Assembly: GCF_018294505.1 (NCBI RefSeq)
Contig: NC_057802.1
Span: forward strand, 316,790,921 to 316,854,920
Reading direction: 5' to 3'
Length of the DNA stretch: 64,000 nt
Source of the DNA: Triticum aestivum
Taxonomy: Eukaryota; Streptophyta; Magnoliopsida; Poales; Poaceae
Below, piece after piece: positions 58,071-64,000 of this stretch. The first letter of the stretch is position 1. Each line of letters starts with the position of its first letter. A program made the position numbers and the translations under genes. Under the pieces are notes generated by a model that saw only the letters and a program-made list of their open reading frames with translations, had not been told where the DNA came from and made no database searches.

Positions 58071-59202
58071 CCCCCTGGGGGCACCGAACCCTAGCCCGAT
58101 CCCCATTCCCCCCTCGCACTCCTCTCTCTCCCTCCTCTGCCCGATCTGGATCGGGGCAAACCCCGATCCCATCGGCCCGACGCCGCCGTCGATCCCCGCG
58201 GCCACTATGCCGGGGCCCCCTCACCGGGACGCCCTCCCGCCTCTGCGCGAATGCCCCCGACGCCCTGCGCCCGCCCGTCGCCATCCCCCGCCGCTTGGAG
58301 CTCCGCGAGCCCCACCGGAGCCACCCCGTCGCCCCCTTGCCGTCGCCGTCGCCTGGAGGACCACCTCGCCGGCCTGCTTCCTCCTCCCCGCCGGCCTGCC
58401 TCCACTCCATCCGCGTCGTCCCCGACGACCTCCTCACCCCCCCGCTGCCCCGTACCCCTACAACTCCCCCGTGAGCTCCCCCCTCTCCTCCTCCGCTCTC
58501 TCTCTTGCACCCGCCCGTGCGACCACGTTGCCGCACCCCTGCTCCTGGTCGTGCCGAAGCGCGCACGCGAACCGCGCCCGTGGCGACCCCCATCGCGCCC
58601 TTGGGGCGCGCTGATGTCGCCTCCCCACTCCGTCGCTCCGGCCATCCTCGCCTTCTCGCACCACCACCGCGGCCATCTACGCGCGTGCGCGTCTAGTGCC
58701 CGCACTCACGACGCCCCGCCCGCGCGGCCTTGCGCCTTGCTGCCGCTTGTGCGGTGGCCGCCGGCGCCTACCGCGCTCCCCCGCACCTGCCGAAGGCCGC
58801 CACTGCTCGTCTCGCCGGCATGTGTGCCCCGCAGCTCCCCGCACCCAGCGCTGCTCCTGACGTCGCCGGCCACCGAGGCCCCCAGGCGCGCTCGCCCTCG
58901 CCTCTCCTGGCGTCGGGTGTGAGCACCCGCACCAGTTCACCCGTCGCCCGCTTTCCCCTCGCCCGTTCGGGCGGCGCCCGTTGGCCGACCCGCTATGGCC
59001 CCTAGGGCCAATGACAGATGGGCCCCACGCCCAGAACGTGATTAAAAAAAGAATTAAAAATAATTAATTAACTAATTAAAATAATTAAAATATCAATTAA
59101 TTAATTAACTAACTTAATTAATCCTGTTAATATTAACTAATTAAGATTAATTAACCTAATAACTAATTAACCTAATTAACTACTGTTAATTAGCTAATAG
59201 CC

Positions 59203-59267
59203 CCTGACAGGTGGGACCCACCTGTCAGGTTGACCAGGTCAACGGTCAACGTTGACTGCTGACGTCA
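59203..59267 (+). promoter_or_regulatory. Cluster of four palindromes with W-box and bZIP-type motifs
   Basis: The palindromes are: 13-bp perfect arms CCTGACAGGTGGG (59203-59215) and CCCACCTGTCAGG (59217-59229) around one base; TTGACC/GGTCAA (59230-59242); GTCAACGTTGAC (59245-59256); and TGACGTCA (59260-59267). TTGAC[C/T] is the WRKY W-box and occurs four times as two inverted pairs; TGACGTCA is the classic bZIP site. Regulatory function is inferred. Confidence 0.45.
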
Positions 59268-59956
59268 TGCTGATGCATTAATTAAATTTTGAATTAAATT
59301 AATTTATTAAATTCTAAAAATGAATTAAATCTTTTAAATTTAATATAAAATAAACCGTAGCTCGGATGGGAAAACTTTGTACATGAAAGTTGCTCAGAAC
59401 GACGAGGCGAATCCGAATACGTAGTCCGTTTGTCAGCCACACGTTCCTAGCATAGCGAACATGGAACTTTCCCCCTCTGGTTCATCTGCCCGAAAACGCG
59501 AAACACCGGGAATACTTTCCCGGATGTTCCCCCCCTTCGCCGGTACCACCTACTGCCGCGTTAGGGCACACCTAGCACCGCTCATTGTCATGTCACGCAT
59601 CGTCATGCTTATGTTTGCATTGTATTTACTGTTTCTTCCCCCTTCTCTCCGGTAGACTACGAGACCGACGCTGCTGCTGTCCAGTTCGACTACGGAGTTG
59701 ACGAACCCTCCTACTTGCCAGAGCAACCAGGAAAGCCCCCCGCCCTGATCACTAGATATCGCCTATTCTTCTCTATACTGCTTGCATTAGAGTAGTGTAA
59801 CATGTTACTGCCTTCGTTTAATCCTATACTGATGCATAGCCTGTCATTGTTGCTACAGTTGTTACCCTCACCTGCTATCCTACTGCTTAGTATAGGATGC
59901 TAGTGTTCCATCAGTGGCCCTATACTCTTGTCCGTCTGCCATGCTATACTACTGGG

Positions 59957-59984
59957 CCGTGATCACTTCGGGAGGTGATCACGG
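59957..59984 (+). other. Hairpin in element H LTR
   Basis: CCGTGATCAC (59957-59966) and GTGATCACGG (59975-59984) are perfect 10-bp arms around an 8-nt loop, TTCGGGAG. Confidence 0.6.
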
Positions 59985-61415
59985 GTATATACTATACTTT
60001 TTATACATGACACATGTGGTGACTAAAGTCGGGTCGGCTCGTTGAGTACCCGCAAGTGATTCTGGTGAGGGGGCTGAAAGGACAGGTGGCTCCATCCCGG
60101 TAGAGGTGGGCCTGGGTTCCTGACGGCCCCCGACTATTACTTTGTGGCGGAGCGACAGGGCAGGTTGAGACCACCTAGGAGAGAGGTGGGCCTGGCCCTG
60201 GTCAGCGTTCGCGGATACTTAACACGCTTAACGATATCTTGGTATTTGATCTGAGTCTGGCCATTTGGTCTATACGCACTAACCAACTACGCGGGAACAG
60301 TTATGGGCACTCGACGTCGTGGTATCAGCCGAAGCTCTTCTTGACGTCAGCGACGGAGCGGCGCGCGCCGGATTGGACTGGAACGCCTGCTAGGCTAGGT
60401 CTGCTTCCGGCCGCGTACGCAACGTGCAGGTGTGTAATGGGCGATGGGCCCAGACCCCTGCGCGCATAGGATTTAGTCCGGCGTGTTGACCTCTCTATTG
60501 AGCCTAGGCGGGGCTGCGACGTGTTGATCTTACGAGGCCGGGCATGACCCAGGAAAGTGTGTCCGGCCAAATGGGATCGAGCGTGTTGGGTTATGTGGTG
60601 CACCCCTGCAGGGAAGTTTATCTATTCGAATAGCTGTGTCCCTCGGTAAAAGGACGACCCGGAGTTGTACCTTGACCTTATGACAACTAGAATTGGATAC
60701 TTAATAAAACACACCCTTCCAAGTGCTAGATACAACCCGGTGATCGCTCTCTAACAGGGCGACGAGGAGGGGATCGCCGGGTAGGATTATGCTATGCGAT
60801 GCTACTTGGTGAACTTACCATCTACTCTCTTCTACAAGCTGCAAGATGGAGGTGGCCAGAAGCGTAGTCTTTGACAGGATTAGCTATCCCCCTCTTATTC
60901 GGGCATTCTGTAGTTCAGTCCACCGATATGACCCTTTACACATATACCCATGCATATGTAGTGTAGCTCCTTGCTTGCGAGTACTTTGGATGAGTACTCA
61001 CGGTTGCTTTTCTCCCTCTTTTCCCCTTTCTATACCTGATTGTCGCAACCAGATGCTGGAGTCCAGGAGCTAGAGATCCCGAGGATGATTCTACATGGAG
61101 TTCGGCTTCGAGGAGTAGTTAGGAGGTCCCAGGCAGGAGGCCTTGCCTTTTCGATCGTTGCTACTTTTGTGCTAGCCTTCTTAAGGCAAACTTGTTTAAC
61201 TTATGTCTGTACTCAGATATTGTTGCTTCCGCTGACTCGTCTATGATCGAGCAATTGTATTCGAGCCCTCGAGGCCCCTGGCTTGTATTATGATGCTTGT
61301 ATGACTTATTTATGTTTTAGAGTTGTGTTGTGATATCTTCCCGTGAGTCCCTGATCTTGATCGTACACGTTTGCGTGCATGATTAGTGTACGGTCAAATC
61401 GGGGGCATCACAAGT

Positions 61416-61427
61416 TGGTATCAGAGC
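61416..61427 (+). other. Element H primer-binding site
   Basis: TGGTATCAGAGC is the standard complement of the initiator tRNA-Met 3' end. It lies 3 bp after the LTR. Confidence 0.88.
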
Positions 61428-64000
61428 CGACTGCCTGTAGGAATCCCCCTTTCCAACTCCTTGGCCGAAGTTGAGTCTAGTCATTGCTAAACTTTTACTG
61501 ACATGGGTGTGTGGCTTACGGGCCCACGTCGCCATTGGGTGGTATTAGGATCTTTTACTCCTTGTCTATACTCTGGGACTCTGATCTCTCTTCTATTCGG
61601 GTTAAGTGAGTTTTGCTAAATCTAACATTAGGATCTCGTTATCACTTTCACCCGGAGAGCCCCTTATTACTGATGATCGTCTGCTGCACGTGAAGACCAT
61701 GAAGATACTCTCCGCTGATAACCTGAGAACTTGTGTTCATCGCTTTTACAATTCCCTTTCATTGATGAACTCCTATGGATAACCACGTATACTTGCCATT
61801 CATACAATGTTTCCCAGTTGATCTTGTTATTACAAGATACCCCGAAATTCTCTCTGTTGTTCCAAGAATCCTTTGAGCTTACTGCCTTGCTGTTCTTTGT
61901 CACCCGAATACCCTTACGGATAATTCTCGCTCTTACCGAGTATCCGCTCATCCCCAGTTGATTCAAGTATTTCACAAAAGTGTTCAAAATACCATTCGAT
62001 CTTCCGAAAATCCTCAGGAGCCTTTTGCTCTTGAAATTCTTGCTTACTTGCATTATGATTAATCTTAAGTCTCGTAATCTTATTGGCATCTCTTGTCATT
62101 ATCATTTTGAGTCCGTTGATTCAATCTGTTGCGAATGCTCGCAATCCTCAATCAGAGCCTAGAATTCATCCTTCCGGCTCAGACGTCATTTGAAACGTGA
62201 GCTGGTTCTCGCCAATCAAATTGTCGTCGATTTTGCCCCTATGTCTATTGAACTTATCCATCCTTGATCAGAGCATTGCTCCTGACCCCCTAATTTGGAA
62301 ATCATAATTCTTTTGCATTTGAACTTTGAGTTAGTCAGTTGTTTCTATAATCCAAGGTCCTTGCATTGATTCTACCTCTGGTTGTGTGCCGATACTCACA
62401 TCAGATCCTTTATGGACCATCAGAACCTTGTTGGATTTTATCCGACAACGTCCTTCATATTCAATCACTTTGGAAGTTCTTTCCCTGATACATAATGCCT
62501 TTAGTAAATTGTATCCTCTTGTTTTGTCACCCATGCTCTACTATCGAGCTTGAGTTATTTACCCCTGAAGCTTGTGGTATATGTTTCCACGATGCCCCGA
62601 TGGGTTGAACCTATGCCTTTCATAGTATGTGTGAACTCAAAAGTTTTCATGAGTCATACTCTTCTGGTATTTTGCCAGATAAAAATTTTCAACACTGCAA
62701 CTTCATCAAACGCGAGAAGTGAATGAAAGGGCATGCATTGGAGAAGTGGGAGTCGACCTTGAACTTTGTGTTCATGCCCATGGACACGATGTAGATCCTA
62801 TCATAGAAGCTTCGTGTAATAATAACTATTTCCTTGATATGATATCGTCTAGTATCTATGTATTGATCCTTTTGCAATCGTGGTTCCGACCATGTTTCTC
62901 CTTGATTCCGTTTCTCGTGCAAGTTTGAGCACTTGTCTTCTGCAGAGCAATACCCTAGTCCAACCTCTACCTTGATCTGTCGTCAAGTATTACCCCCTGG
63001 TATCTCAAGATTATCATGGAACTGCATAACTTCTTATGAGTTCTTCATCAAGTGCTACATTCTCACTGATTACAGTTTTTCACGGGCTTCGAGTTATTAA
63101 ACACTCAAGGACATCGTTAACTGAATCGAGTCCGCGTCGTGATTAAACAACTCTTAGTAATCTTCCTTACTTGCGAGTTTGTACTCGATCACGTCATTAC
63201 TAGCCTGATTGGCTATATCAGTATCGTGCTAAATTTTAACTGTGCTACCGGGTCCTTCTTCCCGGAGCACAAATTGCGATGGTGAGCTAATCTTACAATC
63301 GATCTTCCTCGTCATATCACTTCTCCTTGAACAGCAAACTTGATTTCGAGTTTGTGTCCTAACCGTGGTTCCAATAACCTTTCCCTTTCATCATTCCTTT
63401 GACTTGATGTCATCGTCGATCAATTACATCTTCTTGAAAACCTCTCGACAAATTTGTCGAGATCATTGTCAACAATTTGACTTCTTCCAAGTTGTGTGTC
63501 GAAATTCAGGATGAGAAATACCATCCTTGCCCCTCGATGAATTGTGTTATCATCAACCACTTTATTGCCTTCCCACCAACACAAGCTTGTTCGTGTTTGG
63601 TGTTATACCTTGAGTTCCTTGCTATCCAGCAATTGTTCTTCTTTACCTTGGAACATTAACATCTCTTTTGTCCTCAATGTTGTGAGAATTTCACCACCTC
63701 TTAAGAATTCTTGGTATGGTGATACTTCTCACGTCACCATTCTTTCTTGGGCCCTCGTGTTGATTCCAACCGGGGTACCAACAAGTGAGCAGTGCTGTTT
63801 GGATCCTGCCCTTCTAGCAACCCTATTGCTTTGAAGTTAACGATCGACAGCTCGTTCTTAGACTATTGATTATTGAATCACCATTCCGACGTTGGTCGTG
63901 CAACCCAGCCCATATTTCGGGTGCACCTTTCAACCAATGTTTAATTGTGTATGTTTTCCTCGAGCATACATCATTATACCATCTGATCTGACAAATGTTA
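61428..64000 (+). other. Element H leader, no gene recognised
   Basis: Both strands have only short ORFs with no familiar domain (longest 61667-62089 minus, 140 codons). It is probably untranslated leader or degenerate internal sequence. Confidence 0.6.

Larger units (their letters stand above)
57553..61412 (+). repeat. Element H 5' LTR (3.86 kb)
   Basis: The composition changes sharply along the LTR: AT-rich to ~58000, very GC- and CpG-rich at ~58020-59010, an ATTAATTAA-type tract at 59040-59200, a palindrome cluster at 59203-59267, AT-rich again to ~59360, then mixed sequence. The Pro/Ala/Arg-rich ORFs in the GC-rich part (58018-58614, 58251-58922) overlap each other and look like composition artefacts. 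Confidence 0.85.
57553..64000 (+). mobile_element. Element H: Gypsy-like LTR element with very long LTR, right end outside window
   Basis: The 5' LTR (57553-61412) starts TGTGACGCCC and ends GGGCATCACA, so the LTR tips are near-perfect inverted repeats. A primer site follows and then 2.57 kb of leader with no recognised gene. Gag and pol would lie to the right. The TSD cannot be checked. The LTR start is like that of long-LTR Triticeae Gypsy families, but I cannot name the family. Confidence 0.82.

Noticed and set aside
58018..58922. Long overlapping Pro/Ala/Arg-rich ORFs as host genes
   Set aside because: They overlap in several frames on both strands, have no domain and follow GC-rich composition inside an LTR.
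61667..62089. 140-codon minus-strand ORF in the element H leader
   Set aside because: No domain or motif is recognisable, codon use is unremarkable, and other frames are similarly open. It cannot be supported as a gene.

Overview
The window looks like intergenic DNA from a large, repeat-rich grass genome of the tribe Triticeae (wheat, Aegilops, barley, rye). Both strands are almost wholly LTR retrotransposons. I see no host gene, tRNA, rRNA or CRISPR. Recognition rests on: Angela/BARE/WIS-type Ty1-copia LTRs (reading TGTTGGGGAACG...TTTCCTTCA on the + strand), a family of Gypsy LTRs beginning TGATACGTCTCC with a tRNA-Asp primer site (TGGCGCCGTTGCCGGGGA), and one centromere-type (CRM clade, Cereba/Quinta-like) Gypsy element. 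Species and family names within these groups are inference from memory of the families.

The layout is one deep nest that target-site duplications (TSDs) let me resolve. The oldest visible layer is F, a Gypsy pol fragment on the + strand (RT 48782-49266, RT end and RNase H 56763-57552). Three elements sit in F: B (minus strand, from beyond the left edge to 48781), G (49267-56757, TSD GCCCA) and H (starts 57553, runs off the right edge). B holds A (562-7279, TSD GCTAG) in its internal region and C (11410-48446, TSD GGCCC) in its 5' LTR. C holds two minus-strand Angela copies (15614-32040, TSD ATTCC; 34501-46579, TSD GCTTG/GGTTG) and a solo LTR, D (32297-33862). Angela copy 1 holds the CRM element (22520-30265). 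Angela copy 2 holds E (40371-43755, TSD GATCA), a two-LTR element with only 86 bp between its LTRs. The deepest chain is F > B > C > Angela 1 > CRM, five layers.

Few elements could move themselves now. A, B, C and G have LTRs, primer sites and polypurine tracts but no pol. A and C carry a short Athila-like gag fragment; B and G carry a different acidic ORF of unknown function. All four share a long non-coding 3' domain with copies of the polypurine tract, one strong hairpin, and an array of small stem-loops with a constant loop and changing but complementary stems. That domain is the most interesting signal here. Both Angela copies and the CRM copy have full gag-pol gene order broken by stops and frameshifts. 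H has a 3.86-kb LTR with a GC-rich leader-like island and a tight cluster of palindromes with WRKY- and bZIP-type motifs.

The CRM element, whose integrase tail with the CR-type motif is encoded inside its own LTR, suggests but does not prove a centromeric or pericentromeric location.
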